A DNA stretch of 64,000 nucleotides, from positions 1 to 64,000 of the forward strand of contig JBBQBI010000011.1 of assembly GCA_038363005.1 (NCBI GenBank), in the 5' to 3' direction. Source of the DNA: JAKOWB01 sp038363005. GTDB lineage: Bacteria > Pseudomonadota > Alphaproteobacteria > Kiloniellales > JACOMY01. The notes under the pieces were generated by a model. It searched no databases. It was not told the DNA's origin and saw only the letters and a program-made list of their open reading frames with translations. Positions within the stretch are counted from its first letter, which is position 1, and every line of letters starts with the position of its first letter. Shown in pieces: positions 10,413 through 17,878 of the stretch. Made by a program: the position numbers and the translations under genes.

Positions 10413-12136
10413 TGGAAGGTGAGGTTCCCGCCAATCCGCTGATCGTCACCATCGTCGCCGGCCTGGGCTTCGCCTTCCTGCTGGGCCTGATCGCCACCAA
10501 GCTGCGCCTGCCGCCGATCGTCGGCTATCTGCTGGCCGGCATCCTGGTGGGGCCGCATACGCCGGGCCTGGTGGCCGATGGCGAACTGGCCGGCGAACTG
10601 GCCGAGATCGGCGTCATCTTGCTGATGTTTGGCGTCGGCCTGCACTTTTCCATCGCTGACCTGCTGGCGGTGCGCCGGGTCGCCATCACCGGGGCGGTCG
10701 GACAGATCCTGCTGGCCACGCTGGTCGGCATCGTCGTCGGATTCCTGGGTGGCTGGGACCTGGGCGCCGGTCTGGTGCTGGGCCTGTCGCTGTCGGTGGC
10801 CAGCACCGTGGTGCTGCTGCGCGCGCTGGACCAGCGCAACGCCCTGGCGACGGTCGATGGGCGCATCGCCGTCGGCTGGCTGATCGTCGAGGACCTGGTG
10901 ATGGTGCTGACCCTGGTGCTGCTGCCGGCGGTGGCCGGCTGGCTGGGCGGCGAGGGCAAGGTGCTGTCGCTCGGCGACCTGGCCGGCGACCTGGGGCTGA
11001 CCCTGTTGAAGGTGGTGGCCTTCGTCACCTTCGTGCTGTTGGCGGGGTCGCGCGCAGTGCCCTGGCTGCTGCGCCAGGTGGCGCGCAGCGGTTCACGCGA
11101 GCTTTTCACCCTGGCGGTGCTGGGGGTGGCGTTGGGCATCGCCTTCGCCGCCGCCGAGCTGGTCGGCGTGTCCTTCGCGCTGGGTGCCTTCCTGGCCGGC
11201 ATCGTGCTCAGCAAGTCGGAACTCAGTCACCGCGCCGCTGCCGAGGCGCTGCCGCTGCAGAACGCCTTCGCCGTGCTGTTCTTCGTCTCTATCGGCATGC
11301 TGTTCAATCCTGGTGTGCTGCTGAGTGAGCCCTGGGGGCTGGTCGCCGTACTGGCGGTCATCCTGGTCGCCAAGCCGGCCATCGCGGCGCTGATCGTGCT
11401 GCTGCTGGGCTATCCGTTGCGCAGCGCGCTGACGGTCGGCGTCAGCCTGGCGCAGATCGGCGAGTTCTCCTTCATCCTGGCCAGCCTCGGCGTCTCGCTG
11501 CAGCTCTTCCCGGCCGAGGGCCGCGACTTGGTGCTGGCGGCGGCGCTGATATCGATCACGCTGAACCCGCTGCTCTTCGCCCTGGTGGAGCCGGTGGCCA
11601 AGTGGCTGACCAAGCCGGGCCGGCCGCTGGCCAAGCGCGAAGGCCGCGCGCGGCGCCGCATGGGCCGCCTGCGCAAGAAGATCCGGGCCAGCCATCATGA
11701 AGCAACGCGCCAGGTCAGCCTGGCGCAGCTGCGCGATCCGGCCGAGCTGGGGCGCCTGTTCCCCATGCTGGCCGACCTGAGCGACGAGCGGCGCGACGAG
11801 CTGCTCAGCCTGTTCCTGCCACGCTCGGCCCAGCCCGGCGAGCGGCTGTTCCGTCTCGGCGACCGCGCCGACTCGCTCTACTTCATTGTCGAGGGCGCGG
11901 TGGAGGTGGAGCTGCCGAAGGGGCGCGGCGTGCAGCTGGGCGCTGGCGAGGTGTTTGGCGAGATGGCGCTGCTCAGCGGGCGCCGACGGTCGGCCGACGT
12001 GGTGGCGCTGGACTACTGCCAGTTCTTCACCCTGACGAGCGAGAATTTCGAAGCCTTCGCCCAGCTGCACCCGGCGCTGCGCGAGCGGCTGCAGGCCGTC
12101 GCCAGCAAGCGCGCCGACAGCAACAAGACGGGCTGA
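10412..12136 (+). CDS. CPA2 monovalent cation:proton antiporter with cyclic-nucleotide-binding domain
   Basis: 574 residues when begun at the ATG that overlaps the upstream TGA (an ATG 15 bases earlier is the alternative). Residues 1-400 contain 12-13 hydrophobic helices with KefB/Ybal-type motifs (LPPIVGYLLAGILVGP near 30, LIVEDLVMV near 160). Instead of the usual TrkA-N/RCK domain, the C-terminus carries a CAP-like cNMP domain (about 430-565), including the phosphate-binding cassette GEVFGEMALLSGRRRSADV with its Arg. It probably exchanges K+ or Na+ for H+ and may respond to cAMP, which is inference. Confidence 0.88.
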   Translation: MEGEVPANPLIVTIVAGLGFAFLLGLIATKLRLPPIVGYLLAGILVGPHTPGLVADGELAGELAEIGVILLMFGVGLHFSIADLLAVRRVAITGAVGQILLATLVGIVVGFLGGWDLGAGLVLGLSLSVASTVVLLRALDQRNALATVDGRIAVGWLIVEDLVMVLTLVLLPAVAGWLGGEGKVLSLGDLAGDLGLTLLKVVAFVTFVLLAGSRAVPWLLRQVARSGSRELFTLAVLGVALGIAFAAAELVGVSFALGAFLAGIVLSKSELSHRAAAEALPLQNAFAVLFFVSIGMLFNPGVLLSEPWGLVAVLAVILVAKPAIAALIVLLLGYPLRSALTVGVSLAQIGEFSFILASLGVSLQLFPAEGRDLVLAAALISITLNPLLFALVEPVAKWLTKPGRPLAKREGRARRRMGRLRKKIRASHHEATRQVSLAQLRDPAELGRLFPMLADLSDERRDELLSLFLPRSAQPGERLFRLGDRADSLYFIVEGAVEVELPKGRGVQLGAGEVFGEMALLSGRRRSADVVALDYCQFFTLTSENFEAFAQLHPALRERLQAVASKRADSNKTG

Positions 12137-12178
12137 GGCCGGCGCGCCGGCGTCCTAGCCGGCCGCGCGGCAGGCGTC

Positions 12179-12724
12179 TTAGAAGGTCCAGTCGCGCTGG
12201 TTCTGCTGTTCCAGGTCGGGATTGCGCAGCGGGAAGAGCTCGCTGCCGATCTGCGAGAACAGCCGGGCCAGCTTGGGATCGTCCGGGCCGCTGATGCCGT
12301 CGACCGCGCCGCTGGTCCAGGACAGGCGCCGGTCGCCGTTGCAGGCCGCCGCCGCGACGCGCAGCGCACCGCCCTTGAAGTCGCCGCCCTGCGTCGGCAC
12401 CGATCCGCAGAGCGCCGCGCCGTTGCCGCCGCCGATCACCACCACCACGCGGTTGTTGGCCGTCGCGGTTTCCGGCGTCTTCGGGGTCAGCAGGAACTCC
12501 GCCCTGCTCATGGCGCCCTGGGCGACGCTGTGGGCCGCCACTGCGGCGACCTGTTCCGTCCCAGCGGGACCGAAGGCCGTGCCGACCAGGACCAGCTGGC
12601 CATTGCCGATGAACAGCGAGCCGTCGTTCGAGGTGTAGTGATCCAGCGTGGTCGGCCCCACCACAGGGACGCCTAGGCAGCCCGCCAGCAGCGGCAGGGC
12701 GAGCAGGGGGAGGAAGCGTCGCAT
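12179..12724 (-). CDS. putative lipoprotein, unknown function
   Basis: 181 residues from MRRFLPLLALPLLAGC: n-region, hydrophobic core and lipobox LLAGC, so the cysteine at residue 16 should be lipidated. The mature region is of a mixed type with no domain that I recognise (motifs VVVVIGGGNGAALCG and a C-terminal ELFPLRNPDLEQQNQ). An in-frame start 49 codons upstream is possible but would bury the lipobox. It converges with the antiporter gene and has its own promoter region of 44 bases from the GNAT gene. Confidence 0.75.
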   Translation of the reverse strand: MRRFLPLLALPLLAGCLGVPVVGPTTLDHYTSNDGSLFIGNGQLVLVGTAFGPAGTEQVAAVAAHSVAQGAMSRAEFLLTPKTPETATANNRVVVVIGGGNGAALCGSVPTQGGDFKGGALRVAAAACNGDRRLSWTSGAVDGISGPDDPKLARLFSQIGSELFPLRNPDLEQQNQRDWTF

Positions 12725-12768
12725 AAGAGAAGATATCGGCCGGAGGCGGGCAGGGGGCAAGAGGGCAG

Positions 12769-13269
12769 CTACAGCGCGTCGAAGGCGACGTGGTAGCGCA
12801 CCAGGCCGCGGGGCCAGGGGCTGGCCAGGATAAGGGCCTGGAAGGCCGGCTCGGCCGCCGGCCAGGGGCAAGTCAGGCCGATGTCCTTGGCCGGGCGGAA
12901 GCCGAAGCGGCGGTAGTAGGCCGGCTCACCCAGCACCACGACCAGCTTGCCGCCGCCGGCCCGCGCCGCCGCCAGTGCGGCCTCGACCAGGCGCCTGCCG
13001 ATGCCCTGGCGCTGATGGTCCGGATGCACCGCCAGCGGCGCCATGCCGAGGATGCCCGGCATGAAGGCGCCCTGTACCGAGAGCGATGACAAGGCGACAT
13101 GGCCGACGATGCCGCCGTCCTGCTCGGCGACCAGTGAGGTATCGAGCGCGCCGGCCCTGCGCAGCGCGGCCACGAGGCGCGCCTCGGCCGGACGGCCAAA
13201 GGCGGCTTCGATCACGCCGGCGATGGCGGCGGTGTCGGCCGGACGCTCCGGCCGCGGGGCGTCAGACAT
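12769..13269 (-). CDS. GNAT N-acetyltransferase (YhbS-like)
   Basis: 166 residues. Acetyl-CoA binding motif A is clear: LAVHPDHQRQGIGRRLVEAAL (R/QxxGxG/A), preceded by MAPL and followed by VVLGEPAYYRRFGFRPA, the conserved YxRFGF ending of the YhbS group. These enzymes acetylate small amines or proteins; the acceptor is not known. Its ATG lies within the end of parE (8-base overlap), so it is translated from the parE message. Confidence 0.88.
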   Translation of the reverse strand: MSDAPRPERPADTAAIAGVIEAAFGRPAEARLVAALRRAGALDTSLVAEQDGGIVGHVALSSLSVQGAFMPGILGMAPLAVHPDHQRQGIGRRLVEAALAAARAGGGKLVVVLGEPAYYRRFGFRPAKDIGLTCPWPAAEPAFQALILASPWPRGLVRYHVAFDAL

Positions 13270-15244
13270 CCAGGTCGCGGACCAGGCGGGCGTTTTCCTG
13301 GATGAAGGCGAAGCGCAGCTCGGGCTTGCGGCCCATCAGCTCCTCGACGCGCCTGGCCGTGGCCGCCTGGGCGCCGGCCGCATCGGTCTCGTCCTTGCCG
13401 ACCACCACGACGCGCAGCAGCCGGCGGCGGGCCGGGTTCATCGTGGTTTCCTTGAGCTGTATCGCTGGCATCTCGCCCAGGCCCTTGAAGCGGCTGATCT
13501 CGATCTTGCCACGGTTCTTGAAGACGCTGGCCATCAGGCGGTCCTTGTCGGCGTCGTCCATGGCATAGACCGTGTTGGCGCCCTGGGTCAGGCGATAGAG
13601 CGGCGGCTGCGCCAGATAGAGGCGCCCGCCCTCGATCAGTCCCGGCATCTCGCGATAGAAGAAGGTCATCAGCAGCGAGGCGATGTGCGCGCCGTCGACG
13701 TCGGCGTCGGTCATGATCACCACGCGCTCGTAGCGCAGCTTGTCGAGGTCGAAGCCGCCGCGCGTGCCGCAGCCCAGCGCCAGCACGAGGTCGGCCAGCT
13801 CCTGATTGTCCTTCAGCTTGTCGGCCGAGGCCGAGGCGACGTTCAGGATCTTGCCACGCAGCGGCAGGATTGCCTGGGTCTCGCGGTTGCGTGCCTGCTT
13901 GGCCGAGCCGCCGGCGCTGTCGCCCTCGACCAGGAAAATCTCGGTGCCGATGGCGGTGGTCGAGCTGCAGTCCGCCAGCTTGCCCGGCAGCCTGAGCTTG
14001 CGGGTCGCGGTCTTGCGGCTCTGCTCCTTTTCCATGCGCCGGCGCAGACGGTCCTCGGCGCGCTCCACCACGCGCTCCAGCAGCAGCCGGGCGCGGTCGG
14101 GGTGGGCGGTCAGCCAGTGCTCGAAGTGATCCTTCAAGGTGGTCTCGACCAGCTTCTGCGCCTCGGGACTGGACAGCTTGTCCTTGGTCTGACCCTGGAA
14201 CTGCGGCTCGCGGATGAACAGCGACAGGAAGATCACCGCGCCGCCGATGGCGTCCTCGGCGGTCAGGCTGCCGCCTTTGCGGTTACCGATCAGGTCGGCA
14301 TAGCCCTTGAAAGCGCGCAGGATACCGCCGCGCAGCCCGGCCTCGTGCGTGCCGCCCTCCGCCGTGGCGATGGTGTTGCAGTAGTAGTGGGTCTCGCTGT
14401 CCTCGTCCTGCGGCCAGGTCAGCGCCCACTCGACGCGCCCGCCGGCCTCGGCCAGCGGCGCCTGGCCGGCGAAGGGCTCCGGCGTGATCAGCTTGCGGCC
14501 CTCGACCGCGGCGGCCAGGGAATCCTCCAGGCCGTTGGGGAAGTGCAGCCGCTCCTCGGCCGGCACGCCGACGGTCAGCAGCGAGGCATCGCAGGACCAG
14601 CGAATCTCCACGCCCTTGAACAGGTAGGCCTTGGAGCGCGCCATGCGGTAGAGCCGCAGCGCCTCGAACTTGGCGCCGGCGCCGAAGATCGACAGGTCGG
14701 GCGTGAAGCTGATCGAGGTGCCACGGCGGTTCGGCGTGGCGCCCAGGTTCTTCAGCTTGCCCTGCGGCGCGCCGCGCCGGTAGCTCTGGGTCCACAGCGT
14801 GCGCTCGCGCGCCACCTCGACCGTCAGCGTCTCGGCCAGCGCGTTCACCACCGACAGCCCGACGCCGTGCAGGCCGCCCGAGGTGGCGTAGACCTTGCCG
14901 CCGAACTTGCCGCCGGAGTGCAGTGTGGTGAGGATCACCTCCAGCGCCGACTTGTTCTTGTACTTCGGGTGCGGGTCGATCGGGATGCCGCGGCCGTTGT
15001 CGACGATGGTGACGCGGTTGCCGGGATCGAGGCGCATCTCGATGCGCGTAGCGTGGCCGGCGACGGCCTCGTCCATCGCATTGTCCAGCACCTCGGCCAC
15101 CAGATGGTGCAGCGCGCGCTCGTCGGTGCCGCCGATGTACATGCCGGGGCGCCGGCGCACGGGCTCCAGGCCCTCGAGCACCTCAATGTCCTTGGCGGTG
15201 TAGCCGGCCTCCGCCTTGGCCGAATTCTGAAACAGGTCGGGCAT
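13262..15244 (-). CDS. parE: DNA topoisomerase IV subunit B
   Basis: 660 residues from MPDLFQNSAK. GHKL ATPase motifs are visible (RPGMYIGG, EVLDNAMDEA, VDNGRGIP, GGLHGVGLSVVNAL), then the transducer domain and the TOPRIM domain with EGDSAGGSAKQ, LRGKILNV and DADVDGAHI. With ParC it decatenates daughter chromosomes. ParE rather than GyrB is supported by length (about 630-690; GyrB near 800 with an insert) and by the PTGIP-lacking ending typical of ParE. Open reading upstream of the chosen ATG extends into non-coding AT-rich DNA. The GNAT gene overlaps its end. Confidence 0.96.
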   Translation of the reverse strand: MPDLFQNSAKAEAGYTAKDIEVLEGLEPVRRRPGMYIGGTDERALHHLVAEVLDNAMDEAVAGHATRIEMRLDPGNRVTIVDNGRGIPIDPHPKYKNKSALEVILTTLHSGGKFGGKVYATSGGLHGVGLSVVNALAETLTVEVARERTLWTQSYRRGAPQGKLKNLGATPNRRGTSISFTPDLSIFGAGAKFEALRLYRMARSKAYLFKGVEIRWSCDASLLTVGVPAEERLHFPNGLEDSLAAAVEGRKLITPEPFAGQAPLAEAGGRVEWALTWPQDEDSETHYYCNTIATAEGGTHEAGLRGGILRAFKGYADLIGNRKGGSLTAEDAIGGAVIFLSLFIREPQFQGQTKDKLSSPEAQKLVETTLKDHFEHWLTAHPDRARLLLERVVERAEDRLRRRMEKEQSRKTATRKLRLPGKLADCSSTTAIGTEIFLVEGDSAGGSAKQARNRETQAILPLRGKILNVASASADKLKDNQELADLVLALGCGTRGGFDLDKLRYERVVIMTDADVDGAHIASLLMTFFYREMPGLIEGGRLYLAQPPLYRLTQGANTVYAMDDADKDRLMASVFKNRGKIEISRFKGLGEMPAIQLKETTMNPARRRLLRVVVVGKDETDAAGAQAATARRVEELMGRKPELRFAFIQENARLVRDLDV

Positions 15245-15596
15245 AGGCACTGGGATAGCGGAACTTGATGCTGCGCCGGAAGAGCGTTGGTGCGGCGCCG
15301 ATGGATGCTGGGGCTTCCGCCGATTATGCAAGACAAGATCGCGAACGTCGCCATAGCTGCGGCTTGCAGCGCATTTCGCCAGGAAGTGAATAGGGGGCGA
15401 TGCGGAATGCAGTGGCAGTGAAAATATAATATTATGCAATGCGGTACAGCAAATGCCTTATTTATTCATTGACAGTTTGATGATTTGATCAATCACAATG
15501 CTTGGCAATTGAAGGAGGTTGAGAGAGGTCTTCTTCAGTTATTTCTGCGAACTTGCGGTCCAGAAAATCTGACCGCCCGGAGCGATGGAGGTTCAA
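15245..15596. promoter_or_regulatory. divergent, AT-rich control region
   Basis: 352 bases between parE (minus) and the peptide gene (plus), markedly AT-richer than its surroundings from about 15420 to 15540. On the plus strand TTGACA (15469-15474) is a consensus -35; CACAAT at 15494-15499 is the nearest -10-like hexamer, but with a long spacer of 19. A palindrome TTGATCAA (15485-15492) sits between them and could be an operator. A perfect inverted repeat GCGGTC/GACCGC (15555-15560, 15571-15576; 10-base loop) lies just before the ribosome binding site. A second AAGGAGG at 15512 has no good start after it. No other gene seen. Confidence 0.55.
15555..15576 (+). promoter_or_regulatory. leader hairpin or operator before the peptide gene
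   Basis: GCGGTC and GACCGC are perfect 6-base inverted arms around a 10-base A-rich loop. The repeat ends 10 bases before the GGAGG of the peptide gene, so as RNA it could control ribosome access, and as DNA it could bind a dimeric regulator. Which applies is unknown. Confidence 0.4.
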
Positions 15597-15773
15597 ATGA
15601 AGGACTCGACAGCTGGTGTTTTGAGCTTTGACGCCTTTCGGGCGTCGCTGGCGTCAAGGGACACGCCGTCCGACATTGCCGCTTTGAGGGCCTTGGCGTT
15701 CCGGGCAGCGAAACGAATGAAGGACGGCCTGCTTTTCCGCGAACCCTGGCCCAACTGGGGCCGCGACGCCTAG
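15597..15773 (+). CDS. ComX-like precursor peptide, candidate prenylated-Trp RiPP
   Basis: A 58-residue peptide. GGAGG at 15587-15591 is 5 bases before the chosen ATG, a near-ideal site; another ATG at 15585 overlaps this Shine-Dalgarno and is unlikely. The N-terminal 45 residues look like a helical, charged leader (LSFDAFRASL, then ALRALAFRAAKRMK). The C-terminus is EPWPNWGRDA with Trp51 and Trp54; Trp54 is followed by Gly, as Trp is in the Bacillus subtilis 168 ComX ending RQWGD. No other Trp is present. The next gene encodes a prenyl-synthase-like protein. Known: ComX (about 55 residues) is prenylated on a Trp near its C-terminus by ComQ. Inferred: this is the substrate of the neighbouring enzyme. 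I see no leader homology with ComX. Confidence 0.7.
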   Translation: MKDSTAGVLSFDAFRASLASRDTPSDIAALRALAFRAAKRMKDGLLFREPWPNWGRDA

Positions 15774-15776
15774 CGC

Positions 15777-15823
15777 CCGCCAAGCGCCTGGACAAGGATC
15801 CGCCTTGATCCAGGCGCTGGCGG
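15777..15823 (+). terminator. strong hairpin without U-tract (attenuator or RNA stabiliser)
   Basis: Starting 4 bases after the peptide stop codon, about 20 base pairs form between CCGCCAAGCGCCTGGACAAGG and its near complement, with a 5-base loop (ATCCG) and two single-base bulges. No T-run follows, so it is not a classical intrinsic terminator. Such hairpins between a small precursor gene and a modifying enzyme often let the peptide be made in excess by partial termination or 3' end protection. Confidence 0.65.
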
Positions 15824-15866
15824 CAGGCAGCGGCATCGAGAATCGGACAAGGGAAGCAAGGCGGCC

Positions 15867-16811
15867 ATGACGCGCGATCTCGCGGCTGTCTTTTTGGCGT
15901 TGGCGCCCTTGTCGCAATGGGGCGAAGCAAGCCGTCTCATCCGGGTTGACTTCGCCAATCCAACGAAAAGTCAGTTCTTTGCCTGGGCCGAGCGCGCGAC
16001 GCAGGCGTTTGGTGGCAGCTTGGCGTGCATCGCGGAAGCCGAGGCGCTGTTCGTCGGGCTCGTCGCCGCGATCAAGCTGGTCGACGACCTGCTGGATGAT
16101 GAACCTGAAGGTCATCATCAGCGGCTGGGTCCCGGCCGCCTCGCCAATCTGGCCATGGGCATCGCTGCCGGTACGCTGCGATTGACCGAGAATCTGCGTC
16201 TCGATGCGGAACGCCGGGCAGCGATTCAATGCGCCCTGCTTGAGGGCCTTCTGGGCACCTGCCAGGGGCAGGAGGAGGACGCGCTGGGTGCACGTGACGA
16301 GGCCGGCTATTGGCGGATCGTCGAACAGAAGACCGGGCCGCTGTTTGCCGCCGCGCTCAAGGTAGGCGCTCTCTACGCCAAGGCCAGTCAGGAGCAGATC
16401 GAAAATGTCGCCACGCTGGCCGGCAGTGTCGCGCGCCTGATCCAGATCGGCGACGATCTGCATGACGCGCTGGCGGTTCCGGCGGCGAGCGACTGGCAGC
16501 GCCCGCACGGCAATCTTCTCCTGCACTTCGCGCTCGCCGCTCAAGCGCCACAGGGGGAGACTTTCGCCCGCCTGGCCATTCGTGTGGCCGCAGGCGACGA
16601 GGCTGCCCTGGTCGAGGCGCAGGAGATCCTGGAGCAGGAGGGCGCGGTGGCCTATGGCCTGTATGCCCACCTGCAGACAGCCCGCGCGGGTGCGGCGCGC
16701 GCAGCGGCGCTGGCGCTGCCGAATGGATCGCCCCTGGTTGGAGCCTTCGAGGCCGAGGTCGAGCGTGTGCGCCGGGACCTGCGGTCGGTGGGGATCGCAT
16801 CGCCCTTCTAA
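15867..16811 (+). CDS. isoprenyl-diphosphate-synthase-fold protein, ComQ-like peptide prenyltransferase candidate
   Basis: 314 residues, all-alpha trans-prenyl synthase family. Visible motifs: first Asp-rich DDLLDD (73-78), GQ at 134-135 with Asp138, KTG at 155-157, second Asp-rich DDLHD (196-200). These bind Mg2+ and an allylic diphosphate. Missing: the RRG that normally lies four residues after the first Asp motif (here GHH, 82-84) and the GKxTxP stretch after the second one, which in housekeeping enzymes help bind isopentenyl diphosphate. Bacillus ComQ has a similar length (about 300). Its neighbour upstream is a 58-residue Trp-ending peptide, so I infer tryptophan prenylation. An ordinary polyprenyl or geranylgeranyl synthase is the alternative. 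Cytosolic, possibly membrane associated. Confidence 0.8.
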   Translation: MTRDLAAVFLALAPLSQWGEASRLIRVDFANPTKSQFFAWAERATQAFGGSLACIAEAEALFVGLVAAIKLVDDLLDDEPEGHHQRLGPGRLANLAMGIAAGTLRLTENLRLDAERRAAIQCALLEGLLGTCQGQEEDALGARDEAGYWRIVEQKTGPLFAAALKVGALYAKASQEQIENVATLAGSVARLIQIGDDLHDALAVPAASDWQRPHGNLLLHFALAAQAPQGETFARLAIRVAAGDEAALVEAQEILEQEGAVAYGLYAHLQTARAGAARAAALALPNGSPLVGAFEAEVERVRRDLRSVGIASPF

Positions 16812-16824
16812 ACTGCGGGCGCGC

Positions 16825-16888
16825 GCCCATGCCGGCCGGCGCCATTGCCGGCCAGCGCCAATGCCGGCCAGCGCCAATGCCGGCAGGG
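16825..16888. repeat. four 16-base tandem repeats
   Basis: Four copies of a GCCAATGCCGGCCAGC-type unit run end to end after the prenyl-synthase stop codon; copies 2-4 differ at one to four bases and copy 1 is more divergent. The rest of the gap to 16988 shows no gene. Confidence 0.8.
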
Positions 16889-16988
16889 CGCGAAGCGGTG
16901 GCAAGGACCGCCGGCACCAAATTGGGTAGGCCGCGGTAAGTTCCGACTGTAATGTGCGGAGCGCGACGATGGTGTCTGGGAGGGCTTG

Positions 16989-17390
16989 ATGGGCGGCAGC
17001 ATGGGCGAGTCGATTCTCTACGGTGCCTTGATCGGCATCGCCGTGGTGGTGATCTTCGCCCTCATCGGCATGACGAAGAAGGCCAATTTCAGCGAGCCGA
17101 CGCGCCGCAGCAGCAGCTTGAAGACCGACCTGGCGCCGGCCGAGGCCCTGGCCAGGGTCAAGGCCATGGCCGGCAAGGGCTACACCGTGGTTCAGGAGGA
17201 CGCAGCCAAGGGCATGGTGGTGCTGGCCGACTCGATGAGCCTGATGTCCTTCGGCAACTTCTACCCGGTCTTCGTGCGTCCCGGCGAGGTGGTGGTGGGC
17301 ATTGCCCCCAAGGTGCCGCAGTACGGCCCGGTGGTCGGTAGCAAGCTGCGCAAGATTACCGAGGCGGTGCAGGCCGCGCTCGGTGGCTGA
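16989..17390 (+). CDS. small single-span membrane protein, unknown
   Basis: 133 residues starting at the ATG 5 bases after GGGAGG (a TTG one codon upstream is possible). One transmembrane helix at about residues 8-27 (ILYGALIGIAVVVIFALIG), then a basic linker and a soluble C-terminal domain of about 85 residues with alternating strands and helices (AEALARVKAMAGKGYTVV, VRPGEVVVGIAPK). I know no family name for it. Its stop is shared with the thioesterase start (GTGGCTGA), so the two are an operon. Whether it belongs to the peptide module upstream (177-base gap with repeats) is uncertain. Confidence 0.75.
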   Translation: MGGSMGESILYGALIGIAVVVIFALIGMTKKANFSEPTRRSSSLKTDLAPAEALARVKAMAGKGYTVVQEDAAKGMVVLADSMSLMSFGNFYPVFVRPGEVVVGIAPKVPQYGPVVGSKLRKITEAVQAALGG

Positions 17391-17790
17391 GACCTCGGCC
17401 ACGACGGAACCGGCGAAGGTCGAACCAGCGGGCCAGCCGGCGCTGCGTACATTGGCGATGCCGTCGGACGCCAATCCCAACGGTGACATCTTCGGCGGCT
17501 GGGTGCTGTCGCAGATGGATCTGGCCGGCGGCGTCACGGCGGGGACCCTTGCGCAGGGCCGGGTCGCCACCGTGGCCGTGGACGCCATGCGCTTCCATCA
17601 ACCGGTTGGCATCGGCGACCTGGTCTCCTGCTACACCCGGGTCACGCGGACCGGCCGGACCTCGCTGACCATCCACATCGAGACCTGGGCGCGGCGCCAT
17701 CGCCACGGCCAGGCGGTGCTGGTGACCGAAGGCACCTTCGTCTTCGTCGCCATCGACGACAAGGGCCAGCCGCGACCCTTACCCTCCTAG
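17383..17790 (+). CDS. acyl-CoA thioesterase, YciA-like hotdog fold
   Basis: 135 residues starting at GTG within the end of the upstream gene (8-base overlap). Hotdog thioesterase signatures: LRTLAMPSDANPNGDIFGGWVLSQMD, with the NGDIFGGWV motif containing the catalytic Asp, then GRVATVAVDAMRFHQPV and GIGDLVSCY. YciA-like enzymes hydrolyse short- to long-chain acyl-CoAs in the cytosol. The open frame upstream of the GTG is the shadow of the membrane-protein gene. Its stop codon lies within a short tandem repeat. Confidence 0.93.
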   Translation: MAETSATTEPAKVEPAGQPALRTLAMPSDANPNGDIFGGWVLSQMDLAGGVTAGTLAQGRVATVAVDAMRFHQPVGIGDLVSCYTRVTRTGRTSLTIHIETWARRHRHGQAVLVTEGTFVFVAIDDKGQPRPLPS

Positions 17791-17826
17791 GCGCTGCCCT
17801 CCTAGGCGCTGCCCTCCTAGGCGCTG
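17782..17826. repeat. three 15-base tandem repeats
   Basis: The unit CCCTCCTAGGCGCTG is repeated exactly three times. The first copy includes the thioesterase stop codon TAG, so every unit would supply a stop in this frame. Probably a recent slippage expansion. Confidence 0.85.
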
Positions 17827-17878
17827 GCGTCCCCGCGCGCTATCCTCGCGCCCGCACCTGGCGGAAGGGGACAGCGCG

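Noticed and set aside
13043..15268. Very long open frame antisense to parE (over 700 codons)
   Set aside because: In high-GC DNA the reverse frame of a real gene is often open; the Gln/Arg/His-rich translation lacks domains, while the parE frame has all motifs.
15555..15576. Resemblance of TTGCGG...CCGC to a ComA box
   Set aside because: The arms are spaced by 10 bases, not 4, and the outer bases do not match; there is no ComA-like gene nearby, so it is only reported as an unassigned repeat.
15535..15930. Minus-strand frame opposite the peptide gene
   Set aside because: It has no good ribosome site, covers a hairpin, and the plus-strand peptide has an optimal Shine-Dalgarno.
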